From: Halosimplex litoreum
Lineage (GTDB): Archaea; Halobacteriota; Halobacteria; Halobacteriales; Haloarculaceae
Assembly (NCBI RefSeq): GCF_016065055.1
Contig: NZ_CP065856.1
Coordinates: 2,355,836 to 2,419,835, forward strand
Length of the DNA stretch: 64,000 nt
Direction of reading: 5' to 3'
Part shown: positions 44,485 through 54,906 of the stretch, piece by piece
How the letters are laid out: each line of letters begins with the position of its first letter
Position numbering within the stretch: position 1 is the first letter of the stretch
The notes under the pieces: generated by a model
Seen by the model: the letters and a program-made list of their open reading frames with translations, nothing else
What the model was told of the DNA's origin: nothing
Databases searched by the model: none
Made by a program: the position numbers and the translations under genes

Positions 44485-45306
44485 CTACGCGTCGCGGTCG
44501 TCCCCGTCGTCGCTCTCGAGTCGGTCGACCTTCCCGTCTGCCCGGCGGAAGACTCCACGGAGCGTCTTCGCCTCGCGACCGGTGGGATGGGCGCGGCCAA
44601 CGAACCGCCGCCAGAGTCGCCGCGCTTTCGCTCGCTTCTCCTCGGGGTGGTCGATCGCGTCGAGGAAGTCGGCGAACTGCTCGTGCAGGCCCTCGACGGC
44701 GCGTTCGTCGGCGCGCTGGTGGCTCGACTCGGGGTGTTGGGTCTCCGCGACGGTCAGGTCCCGGAGTTCGTAGAGGACGACGGTCGCCGCCTGGCCGAGG
44801 TTGAGCACGGGGTACTCCCCGGAAGCGGGGATCGAACACACCTCGTCGAGGCGGGCGAGTTCCTCGTTGGTGAGTCCGACGCGCTCGCGGCCGAAGACGA
44901 CGCAGGTGTCGGCGTCGACGCCGCGGAGGCTGTCGGCGAGGTCCGCGGGCGTCCGGAAGGGGTAGCGGGTGTGGCTGCGTTCGTCTTCGTTGGTGACGGC
45001 CGTGCAACCGACGGTGTGGTAGTGCTCGACCAGCTCGTCGAAGGAGACCTCACGAGCGTTCGGCAGGACGTCTTCGCGGGCCTGGCCGGCGAATCCGGCG
45101 GCCTCGCTCTCGGGGCCGACGTCGGGCGGGTCGACGAGCAACAGGTCCGAGAGCCCGAAGTTCTTCATCGAGCGGGCGATGGTGCCGACGTTACCGGAGG
45201 TCTCGGCATCGACGACGGCGACGGAGATCGAGGGGACTCCCTCGCGGTCCGGCGCGTCGCCGCTCGGCGCGTCGTCGCCGTCGTCGACCGTGTTGTCGCC
45301 GCTCAT
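44485..45306 (-). CDS. trmJ: tRNA 2'-O-methyltransferase TrmJ (SPOUT family)
   Basis: 273 residues. TrmJ methylates the 2'-hydroxyl at tRNA position 32. SPOUT-knot motifs are VVDAETSGNVGTIARSMKNFG, VFGRERVGLTNEEL and IPASGEYPVLNLGQAATVVLYEL, which form the SAM pocket. Length is near-normal. Start ATG 45306 overlaps the upstream stop by one nucleotide, and an internal ATG lies near 45278. It is the second gene of a two-gene unit. Confidence 0.92.
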   Translation of the reverse strand: MSGDNTVDDGDDAPSGDAPDREGVPSISVAVVDAETSGNVGTIARSMKNFGLSDLLLVDPPDVGPESEAAGFAGQAREDVLPNAREVSFDELVEHYHTVGCTAVTNEDERSHTRYPFRTPADLADSLRGVDADTCVVFGRERVGLTNEELARLDEVCSIPASGEYPVLNLGQAATVVLYELRDLTVAETQHPESSHQRADERAVEGLHEQFADFLDAIDHPEEKRAKARRLWRRFVGRAHPTGREAKTLRGVFRRADGKVDRLESDDGDDRDA

Positions 45307-45833
45307 CAGTCGAAATCGATGTCCGACAGATCCATGTCGAGGGCGTCGAGCTCGTCGTCGTCCATCTCCTCGATCTCCTCTTCGAGGCCGGGCAGCTCCT
45401 CGTCGGGGTCGGGCGCCTCGGGGACGTCGTCGGGGTCTTCTTCGACGTGTTCGAGTTCGAACCCGTCGGGGGCGCGACCGCCGTCGAGGAACCACTGGTG
45501 GAAGCGGTCTTTCAGCTCGCGTTCGCCGGCGTGGTCCTTGCCGCCTTCCTCCTGGAACCAGTAGACGAAGTCGGCTTCGTGGTCGTCACAGAGGAGGACC
45601 TCGCCGAGCGCCTCGCCGTAGATGGCCTGGGCGGGGTTGCACCGCTGGATCTCTTCCTCGCCGTGGATCAGGTAACAGCAGTCGCAGGGCTCGCCCATCA
45701 TCGCCGAGAGGCGGACGATCCGCTCGCGCGTCTCGGCGTCCATGTTGTCCAGCGGCCGGATCGTCCCGTCGGCGGCGAAGACCGCCTCCTCGTCGAAGCG
45801 CCAGCCGCGGAGCCCGATCGAGACCTTTCCCAT
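45306..45833 (-). CDS. Conserved haloarchaeal protein with Cys/His cluster
   Basis: 175 residues starting at ATG 45833 ([16 protein letters not shown]). A Cys/His cluster, [20 protein letters not shown] with [13 protein letters not shown], suggests a zinc site. The C-terminal 50 residues are strongly acidic. I recognise it as a conserved haloarchaeal family of unknown function. It is co-transcribed with trmJ (1-nt overlap), which hints at a role in translation or RNA modification; that is inference. Confidence 0.72.
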   Translation of the reverse strand: MGKVSIGLRGWRFDEEAVFAADGTIRPLDNMDAETRERIVRLSAMMGEPCDCCYLIHGEEEIQRCNPAQAIYGEALGEVLLCDDHEADFVYWFQEEGGKDHAGERELKDRFHQWFLDGGRAPDGFELEHVEEDPDDVPEAPDPDEELPGLEEEIEEMDDDELDALDMDLSDIDFD

Positions 45834-45954
45834 GGCCGGTCGTAGACGACCGGTCGACAAAAAGCGCCCGTGTTGGCGCCGTCGACCCGTCGGACGCCGT
45901 CGAGTCAGTCGATTGACCCGACGATTTATGAGGGTGTGGTACCGACCGACACAC

Positions 45955-46263
45955 ATGGTCAGTTTCGTGGCCGTCGTAGTGTTCGCGGTCCTGGCGGCGA
46001 TGGCGCTGGGGCTGGTCGCGTTCGTCGGGTCGGTGGCGCTCGGCCGAGTCGCGTCGGTGTCGTCGCGGTCGGAGGCGGCGATGCCGTCGCATTACTCGAG
46101 TCTCGTCCACACGACGCCGTCGAAGTACCCGGGCTACTGTCCGGAGTGCGAGACGAACAACGACCCCGACTACACCGTCTGCCGGAACTGCTCGGCGAAG
46201 CTGCCCGAGTCACGGTACGAGCGGGACACGCGGACGACCAATACGCTGTTCGACGAGCAGTAG
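45955..46263 (+). CDS. Membrane-anchored zinc-ribbon protein
   Basis: 102 residues starting at ATG 45955 ([13 protein letters not shown]), with one N-terminal membrane helix and a C-terminal zinc ribbon ([24 protein letters not shown]). The zinc part is typical of small haloarchaeal DUF7577-like proteins (from memory). The upstream in-frame ATG (about 45928) sits within the likely TATA-like box cgatttatga and was rejected. Confidence 0.75.
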   Translation: MVSFVAVVVFAVLAAMALGLVAFVGSVALGRVASVSSRSEAAMPSHYSSLVHTTPSKYPGYCPECETNNDPDYTVCRNCSAKLPESRYERDTRTTNTLFDEQ

Positions 46264-46377
46264 TGCGGGCGTCACGCCGCCGGGGCGAGCGCCGGGAGCC
46301 GCGCTCGCGCCGACGCGTCGGCGGTCGCTTGCGGGCGCACCGTACCGCTTTTGCACCAGTGGTCCTGACCCCCGCAC

Positions 46378-47571
46378 ATGCAGAACGTCGACGCCGCGGG
46401 CCTGGGGATCGGAGACGACTATCCGCCGCGCATCATGGGCGTGCTCAACGTCAGCGAGGAGTCGCCCTACGATCCGAGCGTCTTCGCCGACCCCGGCGAG
46501 GCCGCGGCGTACGTCGACGACGAACTGATCGACGAGGGAGCCGACATCGTCGACGTGGGCCTCGAATCGGCCAACAAGAAGTTCGACGTACTCTCGGCCG
46601 AGGGGGAACTCGACCGGCTCGACACCGCTATCGAGACGCTCGAATCCACGTCGGGCGACGCCGTCTGGAGCATCGAGACGCGCTACGCCGAGGTGGCCGA
46701 GGCCGCCCTCGACCGGGGGTTCGACATGGTCAACGACATCGCCGGCTTCGCCGACCCCGAGATGCCCGAGGTCTGTCGGGAGTACGACGTGGCCGTCGCG
46801 AAGATGGCGAGCCCGCCCGACATCACGAAACCGGGGGCCGTGCGGGCGACGCCGTGGACCGAGCGCAAGTCGGCGGAGTGGGCCCAAGGGGCCGACTACG
46901 TCGACCAGGTGTACGAGGCGCTCACACAGAACGGCCTGACGGACAAGACCATCGTCGACCCCGCGTTCGGCCGGTGGTCCGAGGACCAGACGATCGAGGA
47001 CGACCGTGAGACCTTCCGGCGGCTGCGGGAGTTCCGCGGGCTCGGCGCCCCGACGCTCGTCTCGATCAACCGCAAGACGTTCCTCCGGTCGCTGGCGGAC
47101 CGCTCGACAGAGGGCGCCTTGCCGGTCAGCCTCGCGGCCACGTCGATGGCGGTCGAGCGCGGCGCCCACGTGATCCGCACTCACGACGTGAGCGAGACCC
47201 GCGACGCCGCGCTCGTCGGCGACGCCTTCGCGCGCGAGCGGGGGCGAGCCGGCGTGGACGCGGCACTCGCGGCCGAGGAGCTGGACGTGACGACGGCGGG
47301 GGAGTTCGCCCGCCACGCCGAGCGGGTCGGGGTCGACGGCGTCGACCCCGCGGACGCCGTCGCGGGCGTGTACGAGGTGGCCGGCCCGGACGACGAGCTG
47401 GGGCGTCTCCGCGCGGCCGCCGCGGCCGCCGGCTGCCGGTTCGCGGTCGGACCGGACGGGCGCGGGCTCCTGTGGGGGTCGGCCGCGGCGCTGACCGGAC
47501 TGGCCGCCGACGAACGGGTCCCGTCGACGCTCGCGAGCGCCCTCGCCGACGCCGCCGAGGACGCCGGGTGA
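46378..47571 (+). CDS. folP: Dihydropteroate-synthase-like enzyme with divergent loops
   Basis: 397 residues. DHPS joins pterin and p-aminobenzoate. The TIM-barrel signals are present but altered: IMGVLNVSEESPYDPSVF (19-36) replaces the usual NVTPDSFSDGG loop, VDVGLESANKKF (58-69) replaces ESTRPG, and DPAFGRW, SINRKTF and VIRTHDV hold equivalents of the later motifs. A C-terminal domain (about 290-397) of unknown role follows. It may be a paralogous DHPS for archaeal pterins, or a related enzyme. It overlaps or abuts mptE-like 47577. Confidence 0.7.
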   Translation: MQNVDAAGLGIGDDYPPRIMGVLNVSEESPYDPSVFADPGEAAAYVDDELIDEGADIVDVGLESANKKFDVLSAEGELDRLDTAIETLESTSGDAVWSIETRYAEVAEAALDRGFDMVNDIAGFADPEMPEVCREYDVAVAKMASPPDITKPGAVRATPWTERKSAEWAQGADYVDQVYEALTQNGLTDKTIVDPAFGRWSEDQTIEDDRETFRRLREFRGLGAPTLVSINRKTFLRSLADRSTEGALPVSLAATSMAVERGAHVIRTHDVSETRDAALVGDAFARERGRAGVDAALAAEELDVTTAGEFARHAERVGVDGVDPADAVAGVYEVAGPDDELGRLRAAAAAAGCRFAVGPDGRGLLWGSAAALTGLAADERVPSTLASALADAAEDAG

Positions 47572-47576
47572 CGCCG

Positions 47577-48281
47577 ATGGAGTTCGACGAGTGGGAGCCG
47601 GTCTACGAGGCGGTCCTGGCCGACATGGGGTTCGACCGCGCGGGCGACGAGCGGGCGCGGGACCTGCTCGCCGACCTCGTGGTCGACAGCGGCGGGTCCG
47701 GCTCGCTCGCGCCTGCCGACCTTGACTTCGCCGGCGAGACGGTCGCCGTCGTCGGCGCGGGACCGTCGCTCGGTGACGAACTGGGCGTCGTCCGGGCGGC
47801 CGACAGCGTCGTCGCGGCCTCCGACGCGGCGGCCGCCGTGCGCGAGGCGGGACTGGTCGTCGACTGCATGGTCACCGATCTGGACGAGGAGAGCGACGTG
47901 GCCCGCGAGCTGACCGCCGCGGGGACGCCCGTGGCGGTCCACGCCCACGGCGACAATCGCCCGGCGCTGCGCGAGCGGGTGCCCGAACTGGTCGTCGAGT
48001 CGGTGCTGCCGACGACCCAGGCCGCGCCCGCCGGTCCGGTGGTCGACACGGGCGGGTTCACCGACGGCGACCGCGCGGCCTTCCTCGCCGACCACTGCGG
48101 CGCCGAGACGCTGGTCTTCGCCGGCTGGGACTTCGACGACCCCGACGTGGACCCGCTGAAGGCGCGGAAACTCGGCTGGGCCGAGCGACTGCTCCGGTGG
48201 CTGGAACTGCGGCGCGGCGAGCGCTTCGGCGTGCTGGACGGCCGCCGAGGCGACATCGACGAGTCGGCGCTGCCGGTGTGA
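47577..48281 (+). CDS. mptE: 6-hydroxymethylpterin diphosphokinase MptE-like protein
   Basis: 234 residues from ATG 47577; an in-frame GTG at 47568 overlaps the folP-like stop (GTGA) and could be the real start. DUF115/MptE-like motifs: TVAVVGAGPSLGDEL, VVDCMVTDLDEE and AHGDNRPALRE, and GWDFDDPDVDPLKARKLGWAE. MptE makes the pterin diphosphate that DHPS uses, which fits the adjacent folP-like gene. Confidence 0.85.
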   Translation: MEFDEWEPVYEAVLADMGFDRAGDERARDLLADLVVDSGGSGSLAPADLDFAGETVAVVGAGPSLGDELGVVRAADSVVAASDAAAAVREAGLVVDCMVTDLDEESDVARELTAAGTPVAVHAHGDNRPALRERVPELVVESVLPTTQAAPAGPVVDTGGFTDGDRAAFLADHCGAETLVFAGWDFDDPDVDPLKARKLGWAERLLRWLELRRGERFGVLDGRRGDIDESALPV

Positions 48282-48287
48282 GGCCAG

Positions 48288-48440
48288 TTACCACCTGATC
48301 TCGCGGTACCGGATCGCGGCGACGAGGAAGAAGCCGAAGAATATCGCGACGGCGGCCCCCGTCAGCGGTGAGTAGACGACACTGAGAACCCCGAAGGCGA
48401 CCACGACCGCGGCGACGACCGCCACATCGCGCGTGTCCAT
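48288..48440 (-). CDS. Small 50-residue membrane protein
   Basis: ATG 48440 to TAA 48288 encodes MDTRDVAVVAAVVVAFGVLS..., ending AAIRYREIRW. Two hydrophobic helices are seen with a short turn between. A TATA-like cattacg (48463-48469) lies 23-29 nt upstream on the minus strand. It converges on mptE with a 6-bp gap. Function unknown. Confidence 0.6.
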   Translation of the reverse strand: MDTRDVAVVAAVVVAFGVLSVVYSPLTGAAVAIFFGFFLVAAIRYREIRW

Positions 48441-48606
48441 AGCGATCAATTACCATCCCACAATCATTACGCTTCCCTTCGACCGAGCCGCTCGGCGGTG
48501 GCGTGTCACGGTCGGTCCGTCGGTACTCGACTGGGCTCGACCGACTGGGTTCGGTCACGCTCCAACCGACCGCAAGCCTTCTGACGGTCCCGGAGCGAGT
48601 GACCCC

Positions 48607-49704
48607 ATGACTCACGCCCCCGTCTCGCCGACCGACCGCGAGGTGTCCGACGAGGCGGTCCGGGGGATGGTCGCCGCGCTCCGTCCCGACTGGACCGTCG
48701 AGTCGGTCGAGCGGAGTCCGCACGGGACGGACTTCGTGGCGACGCTCGACGTGGGAACGCCCGAGGGTCCGAGAACCGTCGTCCTGAAGGCGACGACCGC
48801 TGACTTCGTCGACCCACCGATCGCCCGCGCCGAGCCGCGACTGTTCGAACTCGTCGGCCGCGAGACGGCGATCCCGGTCCCCGAAGTCTACGGCTACTGC
48901 GACGACCACGACGAGTTCCCCGCCCCGTTCTACCTCGCCGAGCACGTCGACGGCGTGAACCTGGAGGACGACCCCGAGTCGCTCTCGCCGTCGGCCCGCG
49001 AGCGAGTGGTCCGCGACGCCGGCCGGAACCTCGCCGAGCTGCACGAGCTGGGTCCGCTCCCCGCGGTCGGGAGCGTCGGCGTCGCCGACGGCGAACTGAC
49101 GGTGCTCGACACCGACGACCACCCGCGGGCCGACGACTTCCGGGACCGACTGCTGGAAGACGCCGAGCGGACGCTCGACGTGCTCACCGAGGGCGGCTAC
49201 TTCCCCGAACTCGCCGACGACCCCGGGCGGTTTGTCGACCTCGTGCCCGCCGTCCGCGAGCACCTGCGGGAGGTGGTCCCCGAACTGTCCGAACCGGACC
49301 CACCGACGTACAACCACTGGGACTACCGCTACGGCAACCTCCTGCTCGACCCCGAGACCGGCGAGACGAAGGCAGTGCTCGACTGGGCGAACCTCTCGGC
49401 GGCCGAACCCGCCTACAACCTCGCGAAGGTCGAGTTCCACCTGCTGAAGCCGGTCCGTGACGACGAGGCGCGGACGACCGAACTGCGCGATATCTTCCGG
49501 TCGGCCTACGTCGCGGGCCGCGGTGGCTGGACGTTCGAAGAGGCGACGCTGGAGCGGATGGCGATCTACAGGTTGACCGATCGACTGGACGCGATGGCGT
49601 GTCTCCCGCTGTGGTACGAGGACGCGACGCCCGCCGAGCGCGACGAGCGAGCGGCCGAACACCGGGCGTTTCTCGCCGAGCGCGTGCCGGGTGTGGACCG
49701 CTGA
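48607..49704 (+). CDS. APH-family phosphotransferase
   Basis: 365 residues, aminoglycoside-phosphotransferase/choline-kinase fold. Catalytic loop NHWDYRYGNLLLD (H-x-D ... N) and metal-binding VLDWANLSAAEP are intact. ATP-anchor Lys is likely in VVLKATTADF. Substrate not evident; many archaeal members are uncharacterised and not resistance enzymes. Confidence 0.83.
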   Translation: MTHAPVSPTDREVSDEAVRGMVAALRPDWTVESVERSPHGTDFVATLDVGTPEGPRTVVLKATTADFVDPPIARAEPRLFELVGRETAIPVPEVYGYCDDHDEFPAPFYLAEHVDGVNLEDDPESLSPSARERVVRDAGRNLAELHELGPLPAVGSVGVADGELTVLDTDDHPRADDFRDRLLEDAERTLDVLTEGGYFPELADDPGRFVDLVPAVREHLREVVPELSEPDPPTYNHWDYRYGNLLLDPETGETKAVLDWANLSAAEPAYNLAKVEFHLLKPVRDDEARTTELRDIFRSAYVAGRGGWTFEEATLERMAIYRLTDRLDAMACLPLWYEDATPAERDERAAEHRAFLAERVPGVDR

Positions 49705-49748
49705 GCCGGCCGACGGCGGGGCAGCGAGTCGTCCCGTGAGCCGGGTCC

Positions 49749-50171
49749 TCACTCGGAGCGTACCCGCCCGACCAGTCGATCGAGATCCGCGGGATCGGCG
49801 ACTCGCCGCACGACGAGCCACAGCACGACCCCGACGATGCCGAGCAGCGCGGCGTCCATCGTCGCCTGCGGGAGCGCCTGTTCCATCGGCGTCCTGAACC
49901 CGATGCCGACCGACTGCGCGCGGACGTAGTACGCCGGGAACAGCAGCGCGAAGTCGACGAGGAGGACGACCCCGACGCCGAAGCCCAGCGCCAGCAGTGC
50001 CACCGAGACCGCGACCAGGCCGACCTGCGCGGCACCGCCGACGTACCACGGCCCGGGGTTCGGGAGGGCCGCTCCGAGGAGGGCGGAACACGCGGTACCG
50101 AGCAGGACACCGACGGCTAACCGTCGTCGTTCGTAGACCGGGTCCGTTCCGAGCGTCTCCCCTGCGTCCAT
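49749..50171 (-). CDS. Four-helix membrane protein of unknown function
   Basis: 140 residues from ATG 50171 with four hydrophobic segments and a basic N-terminus (YERRRLAVG). No known family is evident. It is divergent from the FAD dehydrogenase gene at 50272. Confidence 0.58.
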   Translation of the reverse strand: MDAGETLGTDPVYERRRLAVGVLLGTACSALLGAALPNPGPWYVGGAAQVGLVAVSVALLALGFGVGVVLLVDFALLFPAYYVRAQSVGIGFRTPMEQALPQATMDAALLGIVGVVLWLVVRRVADPADLDRLVGRVRSE

Positions 50172-50271
50172 CGTCGTTGCTCCGGGCAGTCTCCGTCGGG
50201 AGGAAAGTCTTGGGCCGCGCCGTCCGCCCGACGCCGACGGAGATAAGCCCCCGCGGCCCCGCACCTCGGCC

Positions 50272-51657
<1,386 letters not shown>

Positions 51658-51675
51658 ATCGCCAGCGGCGACCGC

Positions 51676-52692
51676 TCACTCCGGCGCGAGCGCCCGCATC
51701 GTCGACGAGATCTCGTCGGGCTCGGCGCCCCGCGGGAACGACACCGAGACGGCGTCGACGCCGTCGATGTCCTCCCACTCGGCGTAGCGCTCGCGACACT
51801 CGTCGGGGGTCCCCGCGATCCCCAGGTCGTCGAGTAACTCGTCGGAGATGGCGGCCAACGCGGCGTCCTGGTTCCCGTTGGCCCACTCGCTGGCGATCTC
51901 GATCGCTTCGTCCTCGTAGCCCTGCCGTTCGAGCGCCTCGCGATAGAAGGTGCCCATGGCGCCGACGTAGAAGGCAAGGTGGTTCCGGGCGAGCCGGCGC
52001 GCCCGCTCGCGGTCGTCCAGCGCGATACAGGGTAGCGAGAGCGTCACTCGCAGGTCCTCGGGATCGCGATCCCCGAGTTCGGCGCCCCGGTTGAGGTCGT
52101 CCAGCCGGTCGCGCAGCCCCTCTCTCGTGAGCATCAGCGCGTGCCAGCCGTCGGCGAACCGGCCCGCGAGTTCGACGGATTTGGGCCCCATCCCGGCGGC
52201 GTCGATCCCCGGAACCGTATCCGGCGGATCACATCGTAAACGCAGCCCGGAGAGCTGGAAGACGTCGCCGTCGTACTCGACGGACTCGCCCGAGAGCACG
52301 AGTCGGACGATATCGATGGTCTCGCGGGTCCGCCGGAGCGGGTTCCCGTACTCGACGCCGTGCCAGCCCTCGACGACGGCCGGGCCGCTCGGGCCGAGGC
52401 CCAGGCGCAGTCGCCCCTCGGAGACCTCCTGCAGCGTCGCGGCGGTCTGGCCGATCAGTGCGGGCGACCGCGAGTAGACGTTCGCGATGGAGGTCCCGAT
52501 CCCGATCGACTCGGTGCGCTCGGCGATCGTCGTCAGCGTCGTCACGGCGTCGCGGCCCCACGTCTCGGGGGCCCAGGCGCGCTCGTAGCCCAGGTTCTCG
52601 GCTTCGCGGGCGAACCCGACGAGCGTGTCGACCGACGGCTGGGCGGCGACCGGGAGGAACACGTCGCGGGTCGGCGTCGAGTCGTCGCTCAC
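51676..52692 (-). CDS. F420-type LLM-class oxidoreductase
   Basis: 338 residues, bacterial-luciferase-like TIM barrel (FLPVAAQPSVDTLVGFAREAENLGYERAWAPETWGRDAVTTL and GTSIANVYSRSPALIGQTAATLQEVSEGRLRLGLGPSGPAV). It matches the F420-dependent haloarchaeal branch as I recall it. The start is GTG 52692, with a GGAGG-like site at about 52700-52704 upstream. Substrate unknown. Confidence 0.85.
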   Translation of the reverse strand: MSDDSTPTRDVFLPVAAQPSVDTLVGFAREAENLGYERAWAPETWGRDAVTTLTTIAERTESIGIGTSIANVYSRSPALIGQTAATLQEVSEGRLRLGLGPSGPAVVEGWHGVEYGNPLRRTRETIDIVRLVLSGESVEYDGDVFQLSGLRLRCDPPDTVPGIDAAGMGPKSVELAGRFADGWHALMLTREGLRDRLDDLNRGAELGDRDPEDLRVTLSLPCIALDDRERARRLARNHLAFYVGAMGTFYREALERQGYEDEAIEIASEWANGNQDAALAAISDELLDDLGIAGTPDECRERYAEWEDIDGVDAVSVSFPRGAEPDEISSTMRALAPE

Positions 52693-52823
52693 CGTCCACC
52701 CTCCGTGACATCTCGTGGCATACGATCGCTCAGGCGCGGAGGCGCAAAAGTGTGGGTAGCACGTCGGGAAACTCGCCCGATGTTTTCGGTTTCACGACTG
52801 CCGGAGGGCGGTCGGGCGGTTCG

Positions 52824-54275
52824 TCAGTCGTCAGCGGGTTCCTCGTGACCGTAGGGGTCGACGAACTTCGGGAGGTCGGGCACGTCCGAGCCGTCGTGCT
52901 CGCCGACTGGCGGACGATTCACCTCGGCGGCGGGCGAGTCCTCCAGGTCGGTCTCGTCGTCGATCGCTTCCAGTTGCCCCTCGCCCGCCTCGGCGGCCTC
53001 GCGGGCGTCCTGGTCGATGCGCATCGAGCAGAAGTCGACGCCGCACATCGAGCAGAAACGCGCTTCCTTGTAGTTGTCGCCGGGTAGGGTCTGGTCGTGG
53101 AACTCGCGGGCGCGCTCGGGGTCCAGCGCGAGGTCGAACTGCCGGCGCCAGTCGAACTCGTAGCGGGCTTCGGAGAGCGCGTCGTCCCAGTCGCGCGCGC
53201 CCTCGCGGCCGTTGGCCACGTCGGCGGCGTGGGCGGCGATGCGATAGGCCGCGAGGCCGTCGCGCACGTCCTCGGCGTCGGGCAGGCCGAGGTGTTCCTT
53301 GGGCGTGACGTAACAGAGCATCGCCGCGCCTGCTCGGGCGGCCTCGGTCGCGCCGATGGCGCTGGTGATGTGGTCGTAGCCCGGCGCCACGTCGGTCACG
53401 AGCGGGCCGAGCACGTAGAAGGGCGCGCCGTCGCAGACGTCCTGCTGGCGTTCGACGTTGTCGGCCACCTCGTCCATCGGCACGTGGCCCGGCCCCTCGA
53501 CCATGACCTGGACGCCGTGGTCCCAGGCGGTCCGGGTCAGCTCGCCGAGCGTGTCGAGTTCGGCGAACTGCGCCTCGTCGCTCGCGTCGGCCAGACAGCC
53601 GGGCCGGAGGCCGTCGCCCAGCGAGAAGGTCACGTCGTGTTCGGCGAAGATTTCGCAGATCTCCTCGAACTTCGTGTACAGCGGGTTTTCCATCCCGTTC
53701 TCCTCGATCCACTGGGCGAGGATCGAGCCGCCACGGGAGACGATGCCGGTCTTGCGGCCGTCGGTCAGCGGCAGGTGTTCCATTGTCACGCCGGCGTGGA
53801 CGGTCATGTAGTCGACGCCCTGCTCGGCCTGGCCCTCGATCACCTCGAGCAGGAGTTCGTGTGTGATCTCGGCCACGTCGTCCACCCGCGTCACGGCCTC
53901 GTAGATCGGTACCGTGCCGACGGGCACCGGCGAGTACTCGACGTTGGCCTCGCGGATCTCGTCGAGGTCACCACCCGTCGACAGATCCATCACGGTGTCG
54001 GCACCGTAGTGGACGGCGGTGTGGAGCTTCTCCAGTTCGTCCTCTAGGTTGCTCGTCGTCTCGCTCGCGCCGATGTTGGCGTTGACCTTCGTCCCGAACT
54101 CGCGACCGACGACCATCGGGTCCAGCGAGTCGTGGCCGTGGTTGGTCGGGATCACCGCCTGCCCCTCGGCGACCTGTTCGCGGACGAACTCGGGGTCGCA
54201 CTGTTCCCGCTCCGCGACTCGCTCCATCGCCGCCGTGACCGTTCCCTCCCTGGCGCGCTGCAGTTGCGTCGGCAT
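52824..54275 (-). CDS. thiC: Phosphomethylpyrimidine synthase
   Basis: 483 residues. A radical-SAM enzyme that turns aminoimidazole ribotide into HMP-phosphate for thiamine. The iron-sulfur motif near the C-terminus is [12 protein letters not shown]; other hallmarks are [40 protein letters not shown] and [11 protein letters not shown]. The length is normal with an acidic tail ([12 protein letters not shown]...). It stands alone; no other thi gene is in the window. Its upstream region has direct repeats (see the operator entry). Confidence 0.96.
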   Translation of the reverse strand: MPTQLQRAREGTVTAAMERVAEREQCDPEFVREQVAEGQAVIPTNHGHDSLDPMVVGREFGTKVNANIGASETTSNLEDELEKLHTAVHYGADTVMDLSTGGDLDEIREANVEYSPVPVGTVPIYEAVTRVDDVAEITHELLLEVIEGQAEQGVDYMTVHAGVTMEHLPLTDGRKTGIVSRGGSILAQWIEENGMENPLYTKFEEICEIFAEHDVTFSLGDGLRPGCLADASDEAQFAELDTLGELTRTAWDHGVQVMVEGPGHVPMDEVADNVERQQDVCDGAPFYVLGPLVTDVAPGYDHITSAIGATEAARAGAAMLCYVTPKEHLGLPDAEDVRDGLAAYRIAAHAADVANGREGARDWDDALSEARYEFDWRRQFDLALDPERAREFHDQTLPGDNYKEARFCSMCGVDFCSMRIDQDAREAAEAGEGQLEAIDDETDLEDSPAAEVNRPPVGEHDGSDVPDLPKFVDPYGHEEPADD

Positions 54276-54306
54276 AACTACTAGGTTATACTACCAGGTA
54301 ATAAGC
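54276..54306 (-). promoter_or_regulatory. thiC promoter with direct-repeat operator candidate
   Basis: On the plus strand, CTACTAGGTTAT (54278-54289) and CTACCAGGTAAT (54291-54302) are 12-bp direct repeats with 10 matching positions, 13 nt apart start-to-start. The minus-strand TATA-like core is TTATTA at 54299-54304. An inverted ATAAC...GTTAT (54274-54289) overlaps the start codon. The repeats lie where a repressor would block initiation. Haloarchaeal thiC is known to be controlled by ThiR; whether this is its site is inference. Confidence 0.5.
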
Positions 54307-54422
54307 GTTGGTGGTCCGGTCGGTGACCGGCGGGACAGCGGTCGCTACCGGGCGGATCGGTCGCAGAAGAACGGGGTCGGGCGAGAGCGACGGCGCGAGT
54401 CGGACGCACCCGGCGACCGGGG

Positions 54423-54473
54423 GACTACTCGGGACCGGAGACTGCTCGGGACCGGAGACTGCTCGGGACGAGC
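54423..54473. repeat. 17-bp tandem repeat, about 2.8 copies
   Basis: Copies at 54423-54439, 54440-54456 and a partial one at 54457-54473, unit GACTGCTCGGGACCGGA with one mismatch in the first copy. It lies in the 226-bp gap between thiC and the 99-residue membrane-protein gene, away from any promoter I can place. Confidence 0.6.
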
Positions 54474-54501
54474 GATGCGGGCCGGTGACGATGCCGGGGC
54501 G

Positions 54502-54801
54502 CTACCAGTCCCCGACGAGTCTGTTGGGGGTGTCGGACTCCCGTTCCTCGTCGTCCGAGGGCGGAGAGGTGTCCCGGCTGGCGACGGTCCGGAGGACGAG
54601 ACAGCCGCCGAGGAAGGCGACGAGGCCGGCCGTCCCCCGTCCGACGCCGACGCCCGCCGCATCCAGTACCGGTCCGTCCGCGATCACGGCTTCGAGGGCC
54701 ACCTCGGCCGTCACGGCGGCGCCGACCAGGAGCAGCGCGAGCGCGACGACGGTGCCTGTGACGGAGACGAGCCGTCCGTTCGACGGGAGTCGCGATGACA
54801 T
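54502..54801 (-). CDS. 99-residue two-helix membrane protein (paralogue A)
   Basis: 99 residues, RLVSVTGTVVALALLLVGAAVTAEVALEAV then a second helix GTAGLVAFLGGCLVL, with an acidic C-terminal tail. It shows the same layout and length as the two proteins at 56798 and 57094 (RLVS/RLAS start, central GxxLxxPVxV-like loop, GYxLL-type second helix). Function unknown. Confidence 0.7.
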   Translation of the reverse strand: MSSRLPSNGRLVSVTGTVVALALLLVGAAVTAEVALEAVIADGPVLDAAGVGVGRGTAGLVAFLGGCLVLRTVASRDTSPPSDDEERESDTPNRLVGDW

Positions 54802-54906
54802 ATATGCAATTCTACCTATCGACTGATAATCCCTTTCACGGAACCGGGACGATGGAACGGCGAGCCCGAGCGGCCGGCGAGGGGAGGCGACCGCCGGTCG
54901 CTCGCG

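Noticed and set aside
54276-54306. TPP riboswitch upstream of thiC
   Set aside because: The promoter lies within about 30 nt of the start codon, leaving no leader.
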